From positions 101,820 through 165,819 of the IMG/VR virus record IMGVR_UViG_3300027917_000019: 64,000 nucleotides of DNA, one strand, 5' to 3'. The DNA is from a virus. The notes under the pieces are model-generated. The model was given only the letters and a program-made list of their open reading frames with translations, made no database searches and was not told the DNA's origin. Position numbers and translations under genes: made by a program. This document shows positions 8,603-18,937 of this stretch, one piece after another (the stretch's first letter is position 1; every line of letters starts with the position of its first letter).

Positions 8603-9043
8603 ATGGCTGATAGTGAACTTAAGTATTTGCGTCCGGGGCATGTAAACCTGGACAGACCTTGTGACAAAATCGCCCTGCACGCCGCTAAGTGCCTACCCGG
8701 GACTGGGGAAATGCCTTCGCACTGGCAGTGGGAGTCACAGGAGTCGTTTCTAGAACGCTATTCTGACTTGGGTCCCTTGGTGTGGGCCAAGACTGCGTCC
8801 TATCACATGCTCTTGATAAACGGTAGACACGCATTCAGAATCTGGACAGACTCCCCCAAGACAGCTTTAACTGATGTTTGTAACGAACTTGCAGCTGATT
8901 TAGTGGGTGTTTTCGACATTCTTGACGTTCCAACATCTACTCAACGAAAAACCAAACCAATGACAAAACGCATACGTTTGACGTCAACTAGAGACGTAGA
9001 GATTCTGCTACTACAGACAATTCTCACATTTGGACTCGTATAA
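8603..9043 (+). CDS. Hypothetical protein
   Basis: 146 residues from the ATG at 8603, which follows the lipoprotein stop by 2 nt; the frame is open further upstream but only inside the lipoprotein gene. There is no recognised domain. The central part (residues about 60-110) has beta strands and a TDSPKTALTD segment. It overlaps the next start by 1 nt (TAATG). Confidence 0.65.
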   Translation: MADSELKYLRPGHVNLDRPCDKIALHAAKCLPGTGEMPSHWQWESQESFLERYSDLGPLVWAKTASYHMLLINGRHAFRIWTDSPKTALTDVCNELAADLVGVFDILDVPTSTQRKTKPMTKRIRLTSTRDVEILLLQTILTFGLV

Positions 9044-9354
9044 TGCCGTATATTGTAAACACCTTCCAGTGCTGCTCGTGTGGTCACGAGTTTGAAGAGA
9101 TGTGGATGAAGAAACATGGGGACGATAGCGAGAAGCCGTGGGAAGGTATTGTGGCGTGTCCTGATTGTGAGGGGGAAGATTTGAAGAGACTCATCTCTGC
9201 TACAGGTATAGCTACGTTCAGTATAATGGACCGTGCAGCGCAGATGGAGTCTTTGAAGAAGCGCTCATCAGATCATACTAAGAAGCTAATGAAAACTGAG
9301 AGAGATAGAATTCAAAAGCAGCTAGATCAGAAGCCTAAGGGTGTAGGCGGATGA
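9043..9354 (+). CDS. FmdB-type zinc-ribbon protein
   Basis: 103 residues. The N terminus MPYIVNTFQCCSCGHEFE plus CPDCEG forms a four-Cys zinc ribbon of the FmdB regulator type, followed by a charged helical tail. Small proteins of this kind are common in phages, but their function is not established. The stop overlaps the next start (ATGA). Confidence 0.8.
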   Translation: MPYIVNTFQCCSCGHEFEEMWMKKHGDDSEKPWEGIVACPDCEGEDLKRLISATGIATFSIMDRAAQMESLKKRSSDHTKKLMKTERDRIQKQLDQKPKGVGG

Positions 9355-10058
9355 GCAAAAAAGAAAAGAAGGCATTGGACCTCTTGCAGAAACCTGTTCA
9401 CGTGGCTATATTGCGTCCTGCACACGTACAGAAGCTGGCACAAGAGGGGAAGTTGCCACAGAGACTTCTGTCCATCCCCGTGCGCAACATACCGGATCTT
9501 CCAGACGGAAAGCCGGCGCCTACAGAGAAGCCGGTTGCAAGCTATGCTGCAGCGGCGCGGAGAGGTGCTAAGGCGCGTAGAGAAGTGATGCTTCGCACCA
9601 AGCTTCACGTAATCCATAACAACGTGCCCCCGTTGCCAAAAGACCAACAGCCTCCTTGCCATGATTGTAAAAACTCAGCGTGCTGTTATGCCTTCATGGT
9701 CAACATAACGGCAGAAGAATACGAAAGTGGGTTGTACGGGGATTACGCAGTAAAGCTCACACACAAGGACGCTGAAAATCTTGGTGACGGAAGGTTTGCT
9801 CGTATTGCGACAATGAGGACACCGGCTGTACACGACATAGTTGAAGGGCAGCCACAATACTATCTTGAAGGCCCTGTAGGGCGTGCATGCCCGATGCTTC
9901 AGGAAGACGGGAAGTGTGGCATTTATGAGAAGCGACCAATTACTTGTAGGGTTTACACCTGTGTTGGGGATAAGCGCATAACTGAAGAGATGAGAAACGG
10001 CGATATAGACATTGAAGAAGCGTTGATGAACTGGATGGTGGACTATCGTGCTGAGTGA
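9351..10058 (+). CDS. YkgJ-family Cys-cluster protein (zinc or iron binding)
   Basis: 235 residues. A basic, Ala-rich N-terminal third precedes the cysteine cluster CHDCKNSACC (about residues 103-112), and later GKCGIYEKRPITCRVYTC. This pattern is characteristic of the YkgJ/UPF0153 family, proposed to bind zinc or an iron-sulfur centre. The biochemical role is not known. It overlaps the polymerase gene start by 11 nt. Confidence 0.8.
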   Translation: MSKKEKKALDLLQKPVHVAILRPAHVQKLAQEGKLPQRLLSIPVRNIPDLPDGKPAPTEKPVASYAAAARRGAKARREVMLRTKLHVIHNNVPPLPKDQQPPCHDCKNSACCYAFMVNITAEEYESGLYGDYAVKLTHKDAENLGDGRFARIATMRTPAVHDIVEGQPQYYLEGPVGRACPMLQEDGKCGIYEKRPITCRVYTCVGDKRITEEMRNGDIDIEEALMNWMVDYRAE

Positions 10059-12246
10059 AGTCAAAGAATATGATGTAGTCAATCAAGTTCCTATGACTCG
10101 TTTTGACGGGGTAGAGCATTGCAAGCTTTACCTAGTTAACACCAAGTCTGAGTGGAGCGCTTTCTTTGAACTTCTTATGAAGCAGAAATTGGTAGCGTGC
10201 GATACAGAAACTAGCGGGTTTCATTACTTCAAGGATGATAGAATTTGCGGTCTTTCCTTTGGTTGGGGGAAGACCCATTTTTACATTCCTGTTAGACATC
10301 TTGAATCTATTACAGGCGGTCCTCCTCCCCCACAGTTGTCCATGGATGACATTCGTGAGGACCTCATAGCCTTCTTTAGTCAAGAAGACGTTTGTACCAT
10401 TTGGCACAACTGGAAGTTTGACGCGCATTTTTACCGCGCTGATGGAATTGAGATCCTAACGAAGATTCACGATACGCGCACCTTGTGGCACTTCTACGAT
10501 GAGAATGCTCCTGGAAAACTAAAGGTAATCGCATCAGGTTGGACAGACGATTTGGGGCGTAGGCACAGAGGAATCGTTCATAAGGCTGCCAACTTGTCTG
10601 AAAAGCAAATTGATAAGTGGCGTTCTGAAGAGGCGAGGGCTAGACGTAAAGCGTTTTCTGCGCTTGTGATGCAGAAGGCAGATGAGCTTCAGAGAGATCC
10701 TAAGTATCAAGGGTTCAATCGTAGAGACTTGAAGAAGTCTATAGCGGTTCCTATGCTGAAGAACCACATCTATTATGACGCACATAAGGATGATGTTCAC
10801 TACGGATATATTCCCGTTCCGTTGATGTGTAGGTATGCTGGTTTGGATACTTTCCTAACATGGTCTATATATGAGTATGTCATGAGCAACATGAACTTTA
10901 CTCGTAGACTTCAAAAGCTGTATAACAACGAGATCAAGCTCGCGCGCGTCCTAATGGAAGCTGAGGAAAAGGGCGTACTAATCGATAAAGACTACCTAGA
11001 AGACTTAGGGCAACAATACGACGCCGATGTGGAGAAGCTTGAGAAAGAACTCTGCAACCAGCTAGGCAACATCAACATAGGGTCTAATTCGCAACTCGCT
11101 GAGGCACTTCTTGCTACAGGAGTACCTCTTACAGCAAAGACAGACTCAGCTAGAGACTGTGTTGCCTGTGCACAAGGTACTTGTGTAGAACACTTCTCTG
11201 TAGACGCTAAAGCTCTCAAAAAGTTTGAGCACAACTACCCAGCGGTTAAGCTAATACTCGAACATAGAACCCTTACAAAGTTGAGGAATACCTACGTAAC
11301 CGGCATTCTCAACAAACTTACGGACGACAACATCCTACATTGCTCGTTCAACCAGAACGTGAAGACTGGACGAATGTCGTCCAATGACCCCAACCTACAA
11401 AACATCCCTGGGCGTGATACAAGCATACGTAGAGCATTCGTTTGTCCTGGTGATGATTGGGTTTTTGTATTCTTAGACTATTCACAGGTAGAAGTTAGAC
11501 TAACCGCGCATTATTCACAGGACCCCCTGCTACTAGACGCATATGCAAGAGGTCAGGACGTACACACACGCACTTTCTGTGAGATGTTTGGGCATGAGTA
11601 CTCAGAAGTTGTTGCGGTATTAGCTAACGAGACACACCCCAAATATAAGGAATACTCCGCACTTCGAACCATTGCTAAGCGCATCAACTTCGGAATCATC
11701 TATGGTGTAGGTGCTCCCGGTCTTAGTGAACAGATCCCTCGACCCAAGCAGCACGAACATCTTAGCAACCGAGAGTGGGTCAAAGTTTGTCAAGATTTCA
11801 TCGACCAGTATTTGGACAAGTATCTAGGAGTAAGGCGTTTTGTAAATGAAGGCAAGCGTACCGTTAGGCGTTACCAACAGATGGAGAATTCCTTCGGTCG
11901 CATTCGTCATCTACCACACGCGAAGGCATGTAGAATCCTCCAAGATAAGAGCAAGTTCTGGCTAGAAGCACGCGCAGGAAGACAAGGTGTCAACTTCTTG
12001 ATTCAAGGTGATGCTGCAGACGTGTTTAAGACAGCAACCGTCAGGGTGGCTGAACTTCTTCGTGGAAAGAAGTCTCATATCGTGAACTTTGTACACGACG
12101 AAATTCAGATATACATGCACAAATCTGAGATTCCCTTGCTCAAAGAAATCAAACGACAGATGGAGGATTTCCCCCAGTTTACCGTACCTCTACTAGTCGA
12201 TATACAGTTCAGCACAACAAACTGGGCTTCAAAGGAAAATATCTAA
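10048..12246 (+). CDS. DNA polymerase, family A, with 3'-5' exonuclease
   Basis: 732 residues, the replicative polymerase. The proofreading domain shows Exo I ACDTETSGF (Asp52, Glu54), Exo II WHNWKFDAHF and an Exo III-like CRYAGLDTF. The polymerase domain shows motif A FLDYSQVE, motif B KRINFGIIYG and motif C VHDE. A Cys-rich insert (CVACAQGTC) sits near the thumb and may bind zinc. There is no 5' nuclease domain, as in T7-type enzymes. GTG start inside the previous gene. Confidence 0.95.
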   Translation: MLSEVKEYDVVNQVPMTRFDGVEHCKLYLVNTKSEWSAFFELLMKQKLVACDTETSGFHYFKDDRICGLSFGWGKTHFYIPVRHLESITGGPPPPQLSMDDIREDLIAFFSQEDVCTIWHNWKFDAHFYRADGIEILTKIHDTRTLWHFYDENAPGKLKVIASGWTDDLGRRHRGIVHKAANLSEKQIDKWRSEEARARRKAFSALVMQKADELQRDPKYQGFNRRDLKKSIAVPMLKNHIYYDAHKDDVHYGYIPVPLMCRYAGLDTFLTWSIYEYVMSNMNFTRRLQKLYNNEIKLARVLMEAEEKGVLIDKDYLEDLGQQYDADVEKLEKELCNQLGNINIGSNSQLAEALLATGVPLTAKTDSARDCVACAQGTCVEHFSVDAKALKKFEHNYPAVKLILEHRTLTKLRNTYVTGILNKLTDDNILHCSFNQNVKTGRMSSNDPNLQNIPGRDTSIRRAFVCPGDDWVFVFLDYSQVEVRLTAHYSQDPLLLDAYARGQDVHTRTFCEMFGHEYSEVVAVLANETHPKYKEYSALRTIAKRINFGIIYGVGAPGLSEQIPRPKQHEHLSNREWVKVCQDFIDQYLDKYLGVRRFVNEGKRTVRRYQQMENSFGRIRHLPHAKACRILQDKSKFWLEARAGRQGVNFLIQGDAADVFKTATVRVAELLRGKKSHIVNFVHDEIQIYMHKSEIPLLKEIKRQMEDFPQFTVPLLVDIQFSTTNWASKENI

Positions 12247-12956
12247 TGGATGAGACCCTAACCTCTATTACTATCATTTTGGATCGTTCCGGCTCCATGA
12301 GTCCTCTTCGAAACGACGTCATCGAAGGTGTGAATGCCTTCATTCGAGACCAGCAAAAGACAGAAGGCAAGGCTACCGTCAGCTTGGTGCAGTTTGATGA
12401 TCGCTACGAAGAGAACTACATGAATCTTCCTCTTGAGAAGGCTGAGTTCCTTTCTGAGGAAACTTACGAACCTCGCGGGCTTACTGCACTCTTGGACGCT
12501 GTAGGGCGTTGTGTCAAGAATGCTAAGCAGCGTGTAAAAGAGATGCCCAAGGCTAAACGACCTGCAAAGAACATTGTCTTGATATTCACAGACGGTGCTG
12601 AAAATGCTTCCCAAGAGTGGACTAAGGAAAAGGTGGCAGCACTGGTAAAGAAGCAAGAAGACAAGCACAACTGGAAGTTTGTATTCTTGGGGGCTAATAT
12701 CGATTCCTTTGGCACCGCCTCTTCATACGGAATCTCTGCTGGATCTACATCCAATTTCAACGCAAGCTCCAAGGGCATCAGGTCTGCTCTTTACGGCGCA
12801 AGTAATGCTGTAACATACGCACGTAATCAAAGCACAGAAGAGTATACTGAAACAGCAACTCTTCTTAGGAGTGCGGGTGTGGATGAGAACATTGACGACA
12901 ACTCTGTTACTGGAACAGAATTCGACGTAACAACTAACACAGAGGAAAACAAGTGA
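12246..12956 (+). CDS. Stand-alone VWA domain protein
   Basis: 236 residues, almost entirely a von Willebrand A domain with MIDAS DRSGSMS near residue 13, a Thr in the TALLD loop and the TDGAEN motif. No signal peptide, so cytoplasmic. The start overlaps the polymerase stop (TAATG) and the stop overlaps the next start (GTGA). Related single-domain proteins occur in many phages. It could use the same AAA+ partner as the CobT-like protein, but nothing in the sequence proves that. Confidence 0.88.
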   Translation: MDETLTSITIILDRSGSMSPLRNDVIEGVNAFIRDQQKTEGKATVSLVQFDDRYEENYMNLPLEKAEFLSEETYEPRGLTALLDAVGRCVKNAKQRVKEMPKAKRPAKNIVLIFTDGAENASQEWTKEKVAALVKKQEDKHNWKFVFLGANIDSFGTASSYGISAGSTSNFNASSKGIRSALYGASNAVTYARNQSTEEYTETATLLRSAGVDENIDDNSVTGTEFDVTTNTEENK

Positions 12957-13207
12957 AAGAACTACTTAGGCCGACATATCGACGTGTTACAGGGATACAC
13001 GTCGATGCTCAACCTGCTGGGAATCCTGTTCATGTAAATGATTGTACTGTAACGGTAGCACAACACTGGACAGATGCGTCAATTACAGACCTCACAGTAT
13101 TCCTGCTCAAGTTTGTAGTAGCTGCCGTTCCGGCAGTGGCTCTTACCTTCCTAATCTACATGCTAACCTTTCTAGCTGTTGCAACAGCTTCAGGACTGCT
13201 GCGATGA
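12953..13207 (+). CDS. Small membrane protein
   Basis: 84 residues, GTG start with 4-nt overlap on both sides (GTGA, ATGA). A polar N-terminal half is followed by one long or two short hydrophobic helices (about residues 46-82). No family recognised. Placement between VWA and recombination genes does not reveal its role. Confidence 0.7.
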   Translation: MKELLRPTYRRVTGIHVDAQPAGNPVHVNDCTVTVAQHWTDASITDLTVFLLKFVVAAVPAVALTFLIYMLTFLAVATASGLLR

Positions 13208-13692
13208 GTGATGAAATACTAGATCAGGAATATGATGTCGATGGTGTAGCTCATCGCTCAGAGTTGGCGAAAGATCTTGACATTGATCGCTTGAATTTGA
13301 GTGAGGAGTTCGAAAAGCACAGTAAGCGCTATGCTTGGTATGCAACTGCTTACGAACTATGCCTTGACAAAGAACGTCGCCTCAAGGCAGAGCTAGGCAG
13401 GGCGTACGCCCATTTGGATGCTCAAGCGCGTGCCAACATGACGAGTAATGGCATTCGTATCAGCGAAAAGAAGGTAGAAAACATGGTAATTACTGCCTCT
13501 GATTATGTGGCGCTCCAAGAGGAATATCATGAAGCGCAGCGCATGACAGGCTTGCTAAAAGCTGCTCGCGATGCTATGATCAGCAAGAAAGATTGCCTGG
13601 TATCACTAGGCGCCAATATTCGTGCGGAACTTGCTAGTGACCCTAGCCTCCTTCAAGAGATGTACCGCACAAAACACGGAAACCAGAAGTAA
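13204..13692 (+). CDS. Helical protein, possible recombination mediator
   Basis: 162 residues from the ATG that overlaps the preceding stop; a longer frame from 13042 lies inside the membrane-protein gene and is rejected. The protein is charged and alpha-helical, with DLDIDRLNLSEEFEKHS near the start and LISLGANIRAEL-like wording near the end. Proteins of this look often precede the phage single-strand binding protein, and some are UvsY-like loaders of RecA/UvsX. The neighbouring SSB and RecA genes fit, but the assignment is tentative. Confidence 0.6.
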   Translation: MSDEILDQEYDVDGVAHRSELAKDLDIDRLNLSEEFEKHSKRYAWYATAYELCLDKERRLKAELGRAYAHLDAQARANMTSNGIRISEKKVENMVITASDYVALQEEYHEAQRMTGLLKAARDAMISKKDCLVSLGANIRAELASDPSLLQEMYRTKHGNQK

Positions 13693-13722
13693 CTATTACA
13701 ACCCGTACAATGGAGAAAAACC

Positions 13723-14595
13723 ATGGGACTAGATTGGGATAAACTAAATCAGCAAAAGCAACGTCTTGATACAAAGCTCTCTAAGGGTGGAGGTGGAACA
13801 CGCGCCAGATTCTGGAGACCCCAGGATGGCGAAAACCGCATCCGCATCATGCCCAGTTGGACTGGAGAAGGCGACTTCTCTGGACAGTTTTGGCGCGAAA
13901 TCGGACAGCATTGGAATGTGTCCGAGGAACAGCGCGGTCCTGTTCTTTGTCCAAAGAACACGCCGTACCTTACAGGGCCTTGTCCTATCTGCCAATTCGT
14001 TGACGAACTAAAGAAGTTGAAGAGTGATACGCACGCTCAGGAAGTAGCAAAGGATTTGCGTTCTAAGACGGCGTTCCTTCTCAATATCGTTGACGTCAAC
14101 GATCTTACGTACACAGCGGCAGACGTAGCCGAGTTTAAGAAGGCTCGTCCTGAAGCTGATGTACCGTTCGAGGTTGGTCACGTAAAGGTACAGGTTTATG
14201 CTTGTCCCTCTACAGTGTTCAATCAGATCTTGTCCACCATCCAGGTAAACGGAACAGACGTTACTGACCCCCAGGCGGGCCATGACGTCACCATCCGCAA
14301 GTCTGGTAAGGGACTGAAGACTCGCTACGAAACGACTATCGTGCTTAAGAGCACAGTAGCCCCGCCCGTAGAGACTCTTCCTGATCTTAGCAGCGTCGGG
14401 TATTCTATGAGCGTGGAAGATCTCACTGATCTTCTTGCAGGTGGTGCGGGCGTGGAGTTCATGTCCACGTTTAAAAACGCCCTGCCTACTGCTACATCAC
14501 TTGTAGGCGCTCCTAGGGACGACGAAGGGGAAGACGATGGGAGTGACGAAGATGCCGCCGCTCTCAGGGAAAAGATGCTAGCTGCTGTTAGCTGA
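13723..14595 (+). CDS. Single-stranded DNA-binding protein, T4 gp32-like
   Basis: 290 residues. The basic N terminus contains a GGGG turn. A core follows with a Cys cluster (CPKN...GPCPIC, near residues 75-90) that can bind zinc as in gp32, and FLLNIVDVND-type OB strands. The C-terminal tail is strongly acidic (EDDGSDEDAA), the usual docking site for replication partners. GGAG lies 8 nt before the ATG. A strong terminator follows directly, so it can be the last gene of the upstream operon. Confidence 0.85.
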   Translation: MGLDWDKLNQQKQRLDTKLSKGGGGTRARFWRPQDGENRIRIMPSWTGEGDFSGQFWREIGQHWNVSEEQRGPVLCPKNTPYLTGPCPICQFVDELKKLKSDTHAQEVAKDLRSKTAFLLNIVDVNDLTYTAADVAEFKKARPEADVPFEVGHVKVQVYACPSTVFNQILSTIQVNGTDVTDPQAGHDVTIRKSGKGLKTRYETTIVLKSTVAPPVETLPDLSSVGYSMSVEDLTDLLAGGAGVEFMSTFKNALPTATSLVGAPRDDEGEDDGSDEDAAALREKMLAAVS

Positions 14596-14603
14596 TTTGT
14601 TGT

Positions 14604-14651
14604 GGGTAGGTCTAGGGCGTTGAGTTTAGCGCCCTAGATCTACCCATTTTT
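14604..14651 (+). terminator. Intrinsic terminator after the SSB gene
   Basis: Arms 14604-14619 and 14630-14645 pair over 16 bp with one G-T wobble (GGGTAG at the outer end, TAGGGCG at the inner end), with a 10-nt loop. ATTTTTCTT follows directly. It separates the polymerase/SSB operon from recA, whose ribosome site GGAG begins a few bases later. Confidence 0.9.
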
Positions 14652-14664
14652 CTTGGAGACAACT

Positions 14665-15675
14665 ATGAACAAAGAAGCAGCAAGACAGGCAGCGATTGCC
14701 GCAATTGAAAAAGCGTTTGGTAAGAATACAATCACAGCCGCTAGTGACTATGCTGCTCCTGATGTAGAAGTTATTCCCAGTGGTTCATTGGGAATTGATT
14801 TCCTATCGGGAATTGGCGGGTACGCTAGAGGGCGTATCATTGAGATTTACGGCCCCAATGCCAGCGGTAAGACAACACTCACACTACACGCTATCGCAGA
14901 AGCCCAAAAGAGGGGCGGTAAGTGTGCGTTTGTAGATGCAGAACATACATTTCATCACGATTACGCACAAGCCATCGGTGTAAACTTAGAAACCCTAGAC
15001 CTACACAATCCCGATTCTGGTGAAGAGGCTTTGGAAGTGGTGGATATTCTAACGAAGTCCACTGCTTACGATCTGATCGTAATCGATTCAGTGTCTGCCC
15101 TCGTACCTAAAAAAGAGATAGAAGGCGAGATGGGCGACAGTCATGTGGGGCTTCAAGCACGCCTCATGGGACAGGCTTGTCGTAAGCTTGCCGGGTCTGT
15201 TAGTAAGACAGGAACTACTGTCATCTTTTTGAACCAACTTCGTACAAAGATTGGAGTCATGTTTGGCTCTCCTGAAACTACAAGCGGTGGAAACTCTTTG
15301 GCCTTCTATGCTTCCCTTAGACTAGACGTTCGTCGCATCGGTAGCATTAAGTCTGGAGATACTGTCATCGGTGGGCGTACTCGTGTTAAGGTCGTAAAGA
15401 ACAAGTTGGCGGGTACTTCATACGCTACGTGTGAGTTTGACATGTACTCCAACAATGAATATGGCGCTGGAATTTCCTATCACGGAGAGGTTTTCGAGGC
15501 TGCTGTAAAGCTAGGAATCATTGACAAAGCAGCGGCTTGGTACTCTTACAACGAGGAACGTCTAGGACAGGGCAAGGATAATGCAGTGTTGGCCTTGAAG
15601 AAGCATCCTGAAATATTTGCAGTAGTTGATGCCGCTGTTCGAAAGGAGCTTGGTCTTGTCAAAACCGCTGATTGA
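14665..15675 (+). CDS. recA: RecA recombinase
   Basis: 336 residues from the ATG at 14665, which has TTGGAGAC as ribosome site; the frame also opens at a TTG at 14653 that is part of that site. Walker A is GPNASGKT (63-70) where bacterial RecA usually has GPESSGKT. The [23 protein letters not shown] and TTSGGNSL segments are the RecA L1/L2 signature. It catalyses strand exchange in recombination-dependent replication and repair. The next gene begins 20 nt before its stop. Confidence 0.97.
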   Translation: MNKEAARQAAIAAIEKAFGKNTITAASDYAAPDVEVIPSGSLGIDFLSGIGGYARGRIIEIYGPNASGKTTLTLHAIAEAQKRGGKCAFVDAEHTFHHDYAQAIGVNLETLDLHNPDSGEEALEVVDILTKSTAYDLIVIDSVSALVPKKEIEGEMGDSHVGLQARLMGQACRKLAGSVSKTGTTVIFLNQLRTKIGVMFGSPETTSGGNSLAFYASLRLDVRRIGSIKSGDTVIGGRTRVKVVKNKLAGTSYATCEFDMYSNNEYGAGISYHGEVFEAAVKLGIIDKAAAWYSYNEERLGQGKDNAVLALKKHPEIFAVVDAAVRKELGLVKTAD

Positions 15676-16771
15676 ATTGGTCGCTTTTTCGGACCTACAC
15701 GCACACAATTACCGCTATGGCAGTAAGCGTGTGCCTCACCCAAATGCTGGTGGCTTGTTCAATAGTAGGTTGTTGGACTGCGTTTCTGTTCTACGAGATA
15801 TAGAGAAGTACTGTGTTGACCACGTTATCAAACACGTACTTTTCGGAGGGGATTTGTTCCATCGCAGGTCCGTACTGCATACCGATGTCTTTAATGTGAT
15901 ACATCGTGAGTTCGCAAGAATGAATCAACTGCACTTCACAATGCTTCCAGGAAATCATGACTATAGTGATAGAACTGGGCACATTCATTCTCTTGAAGCG
16001 TTTTCTCAACTGCCGCATGTAGATGTTTTGGACAAACACAAGCGCTATCTATTTGATCCTGAAGATCATAGTACCTGTATGGCTATTCTCCCCGTTCCGT
16101 ACACAGATGATCGAGAGGAAGCGAAAAAGCGTTTAGAGCACGCTGGTGAGCTTGCTGAGAACCAAAACGTACCCACACTTCTTTTGGCGCACCTGGGTAT
16201 GCAGGGAGCAACTGTAGGAAGCGACTATGTACTTGTTTCAGATTCAGATATAGGGGTAGCTGATGTCCCGTACGAAAAGTTCACTGCCTGCCTCTTCGGA
16301 CACTACCACCAACACCAACAATTGTTTAGAAACGGTTGGTACATCGGAGCCACCCATCAACACAACTGGGGAGACGCAAACACAAACAGAGGATTCTTAC
16401 ACATCAGAGTCTTCGACGACAGAATTGAGTTTGTTCAAGTCCCTACTAGTGCCCCACGCTTTTTCAACATACAAGAAGTCGACCCTGACGCTGTGGAAGT
16501 TCACCCACGTGATTTCGTTCGCTATCATACGAGAGCAGGGGGAATCAGGGACGTTCGTGAAGTGGAACAAAGATACAATAACCACCACGTGGAAATTATC
16601 GAACACAACGAAACCGAACAAGAAGATCTCAGACTCCCTGAAGGAACTCTTGAACCCCGCGCACTGGTCGAAAGCTGGGTCAGCTCCAAAAACACCGACA
16701 AAGACTCCACAGAAGCCAAAATAGCGTTGGGTAAAGAGCTGCTAGCTGAGGCAGAGGATGAGGTACTATGA
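15656..16771 (+). CDS. SbcD/Mre11/gp47-like DNA exonuclease subunit
   Basis: 371 residues. Metallophosphoesterase motifs are in order: [35 protein letters not shown] and FGHYHQHQ, giving the two-metal site of the Mre11 nuclease. The start is set at TTG 15656 because AAAGGAG sits 7 nt upstream; earlier in-frame starts lack such a site. It works with the gp46-like ATPase at 17012-18937 to process double-strand ends for RecA. Confidence 0.93.
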   Translation: MSKPLIELVAFSDLHAHNYRYGSKRVPHPNAGGLFNSRLLDCVSVLRDIEKYCVDHVIKHVLFGGDLFHRRSVLHTDVFNVIHREFARMNQLHFTMLPGNHDYSDRTGHIHSLEAFSQLPHVDVLDKHKRYLFDPEDHSTCMAILPVPYTDDREEAKKRLEHAGELAENQNVPTLLLAHLGMQGATVGSDYVLVSDSDIGVADVPYEKFTACLFGHYHQHQQLFRNGWYIGATHQHNWGDANTNRGFLHIRVFDDRIEFVQVPTSAPRFFNIQEVDPDAVEVHPRDFVRYHTRAGGIRDVREVEQRYNNHHVEIIEHNETEQEDLRLPEGTLEPRALVESWVSSKNTDKDSTEAKIALGKELLAEAEDEVL

Positions 16772-17037
16772 GCAATCAAATAATCATTACAGACTCTCAG
16801 CAAGTGTTTCAGATCGACTGTAATGTTGATCTCGTTGTGCCTGACGACGGGACTGAATACCATTCTGCAGACCTTGTGTGGGCAGGAGCTTTGAACTCTG
16901 TTCGTAAACATGCCGAAGGACTAGTAGTTCCCGGCAAGAAATATTCGGTCAAGGTTATAGCAGTCATCATTGAACTACCTGATGAACTTGAAGATACTAC
17001 AAAGGGGCTAAATGAGGTTTCTAACACTACACGCTGA
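16768..17037 (+). CDS. Hypothetical protein between gp47- and gp46-like genes
   Basis: 89 residues, overlapping the nuclease gene by 4 nt (ATGA) and the ATPase gene by 26 nt. Predicted beta-rich in the middle with an acidic LPDELEDTT segment near the end. No family recognised. A small gene also lies between 47 and 46 in T4-like phages, so an accessory role is possible. Confidence 0.7.
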   Translation: MSNQIIITDSQQVFQIDCNVDLVVPDDGTEYHSADLVWAGALNSVRKHAEGLVVPGKKYSVKVIAVIIELPDELEDTTKGLNEVSNTTR

Positions 17038-18937
17038 GAACTTCATGCGTTTGGGGAATGTTTCCCTTCCTTTAGATGGTCAAGGATTGGTTCTCCTTCT
17101 TGGTGAAAACAGGGATGCTTCAAAAGCTTCTAGCAACGGAGCCGGTAAGAGCGCTCTTCTCGATGCCCTCTGTTGGTGTTTGTGGGGGAAGACTATCCGT
17201 GGTAAGAAGGACGACGGTGTTGTTCGTAGAGACGTAGGGCGAGACTGCAAGGTCGTGGTTGAGTGGTTGGACGGAGACTCTCACTACCGCGTGACTAGAT
17301 ATCGTCTACACACCGGTCCTGAAGCTAAGAAGCCGAACGATGTGGTCTTTGAGGTGAATGGAGAGACTGACGACGGCGCAGGGATGGCCAAGACTCAGGA
17401 GCGCATCATAGAGGCTCTAGGGCTGTCATTCAGGACCTTCCAGGCCATGATGCCAGGTGCTGGGGTCAAGGTGGCAGAGTTGACAGACGGGGGCGTCAAA
17501 GAGCTTCTAGAGACCCTCCTACAGATGGACGTCATCTCCAAAGCACAAGACATCACGAAAAAGAAGCTGGCGGCAATCTCTGAAGACCTCTTGAATAAGA
17601 GAAGAAAGGTCCAACAACTTGAGACCAAGGCTGCAGAGTATCGAGAGCTTATTCAAACGTACTCAGAAGCACAGAAGTCCTTTGAAGAGGATAAGCGCAA
17701 AGAGGTCTTAGACGTTCAGGCAAAGATAGGTGATTTGCTAGATCGTAGAGAACAAGTCCTCGTACGAGTAAAAGCAAAGGAAGAAGCCCAGAAGACTTTA
17801 GACAACGTAACCGCCCGTGCTAGCACCCTTCGTGACGAGAAGAGAGCGGCGCTTATAGCAGAAAAGCAACACAATATTATCTTGGCGGAATACAATGCAA
17901 ACTCCAGAGAAACAATTGCTGGGCTTAAGACTGAACTTAGACTTCTCAACGATAAAATCACCAAACTCAAGGGGTTGGGAGACGTGTGTGACCACTGCGG
18001 CCAAACTATCTCTGGAGAATATAAGTCCCAACAGACGGTTAGGAATCAAGCTGTTTATGAAAAGGCGCTTGAAAATTGTACAGATGTAACTGCAAGAATA
18101 AACGAGAGTCGAATAGCTTTAGAGGCTAATTGTAGGGCTGCAGAAACAACTGTAAAGAAGCTCTCAGAAGACATTGCTCTTCTCAACAATCAAGCTATGG
18201 AGTTGAAGGCGACTATAACAGACGGGGAGTATGCACAGCGAGAAGCTGACGACTTGTGGGTACAGATGGGCAGCCTTTCTGAACTTCAGGATGAGATAGT
18301 TGCTCGCACAGCACCTTTCAAGGGGCTTATTGCAAACGCAGTAGATAATGAATACGAAATAACTGCTGAGAGTCTTGAAATCAAGGCCGCCATAAAGGAC
18401 CTGGAAGTAACAGAAGAGAACCTCAAGTTCTGGGTTGAGGGTTTCAGTGCTAGAGGTCTTAGAAGCCTAATGTTACAGCACGTTACGCCGATACTAAATT
18501 CCCGCGTTAAATACTATGCAGACATCTTGACAGACAGTGAAATGACTATCAACTTCTCCACAGAGAGACAACTTCGTAGTGGTAAGACTAAAGAGGAATT
18601 CACCGTTCAAGTGATCCAAAAGGATGGTGATGACTCTTACTGCGGGTCTTCTTCAGGAGAAAGAGCTAAGGCCGATCTTGCCATTGCGTTCGCATTGGGG
18701 GATTTGGCTCAACTCCGCGCGAATAAGAGGATATCTTTCCGTTTCTTGGACGAGCCTTTCGAGTCTATCGATGCCACAGGACATGAGAGTATCGTTAGAC
18801 TTCTCAACGAACAAAGGCTACAATACTCCACCGTTTTCTGCATCACACACAAAGAGTCTTTTCAACAACTGTTTCCCAAAGCCTTTAAGGTGGTAAAGGA
18901 AAACGGTGTTTCAAGATTGGAGCAAGCGCATGAGTAA
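17012..18937 (+). CDS. SbcC/Rad50/gp46-like ATPase
   Basis: 641 residues. The Walker A loop is long (GENRDAS...GAGKS, residues 31-47). Two coiled-coil arms flank a zinc hook CDHC (residues 326-329). The C-terminal lobe has an ABC signature (SSGERAKADLAIAFAL) and Walker B FRFLDEPFES. Partner of the gp47-like nuclease; together they resect and bridge DNA ends. The arms are much shorter than in bacterial SbcC, as usual for phages. Confidence 0.95.
   Translation: MRFLTLHAENFMRLGNVSLPLDGQGLVLLLGENRDASKASSNGAGKSALLDALCWCLWGKTIRGKKDDGVVRRDVGRDCKVVVEWLDGDSHYRVTRYRLHTGPEAKKPNDVVFEVNGETDDGAGMAKTQERIIEALGLSFRTFQAMMPGAGVKVAELTDGGVKELLETLLQMDVISKAQDITKKKLAAISEDLLNKRRKVQQLETKAAEYRELIQTYSEAQKSFEEDKRKEVLDVQAKIGDLLDRREQVLVRVKAKEEAQKTLDNVTARASTLRDEKRAALIAEKQHNIILAEYNANSRETIAGLKTELRLLNDKITKLKGLGDVCDHCGQTISGEYKSQQTVRNQAVYEKALENCTDVTARINESRIALEANCRAAETTVKKLSEDIALLNNQAMELKATITDGEYAQREADDLWVQMGSLSELQDEIVARTAPFKGLIANAVDNEYEITAESLEIKAAIKDLEVTEENLKFWVEGFSARGLRSLMLQHVTPILNSRVKYYADILTDSEMTINFSTERQLRSGKTKEEFTVQVIQKDGDDSYCGSSSGERAKADLAIAFALGDLAQLRANKRISFRFLDEPFESIDATGHESIVRLLNEQRLQYSTVFCITHKESFQQLFPKAFKVVKENGVSRLEQAHE

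Noticed and set aside
9675-10082. 135-codon minus-strand frame in the YkgJ/polymerase region
   Set aside because: Antisense to two strong genes; no ribosome site and no domain wording.
13042-13203. 54-residue extension of the helical protein before SSB
   Set aside because: Lies inside the membrane-protein gene in another frame; the ATGA overlap at 13204 is the natural start.
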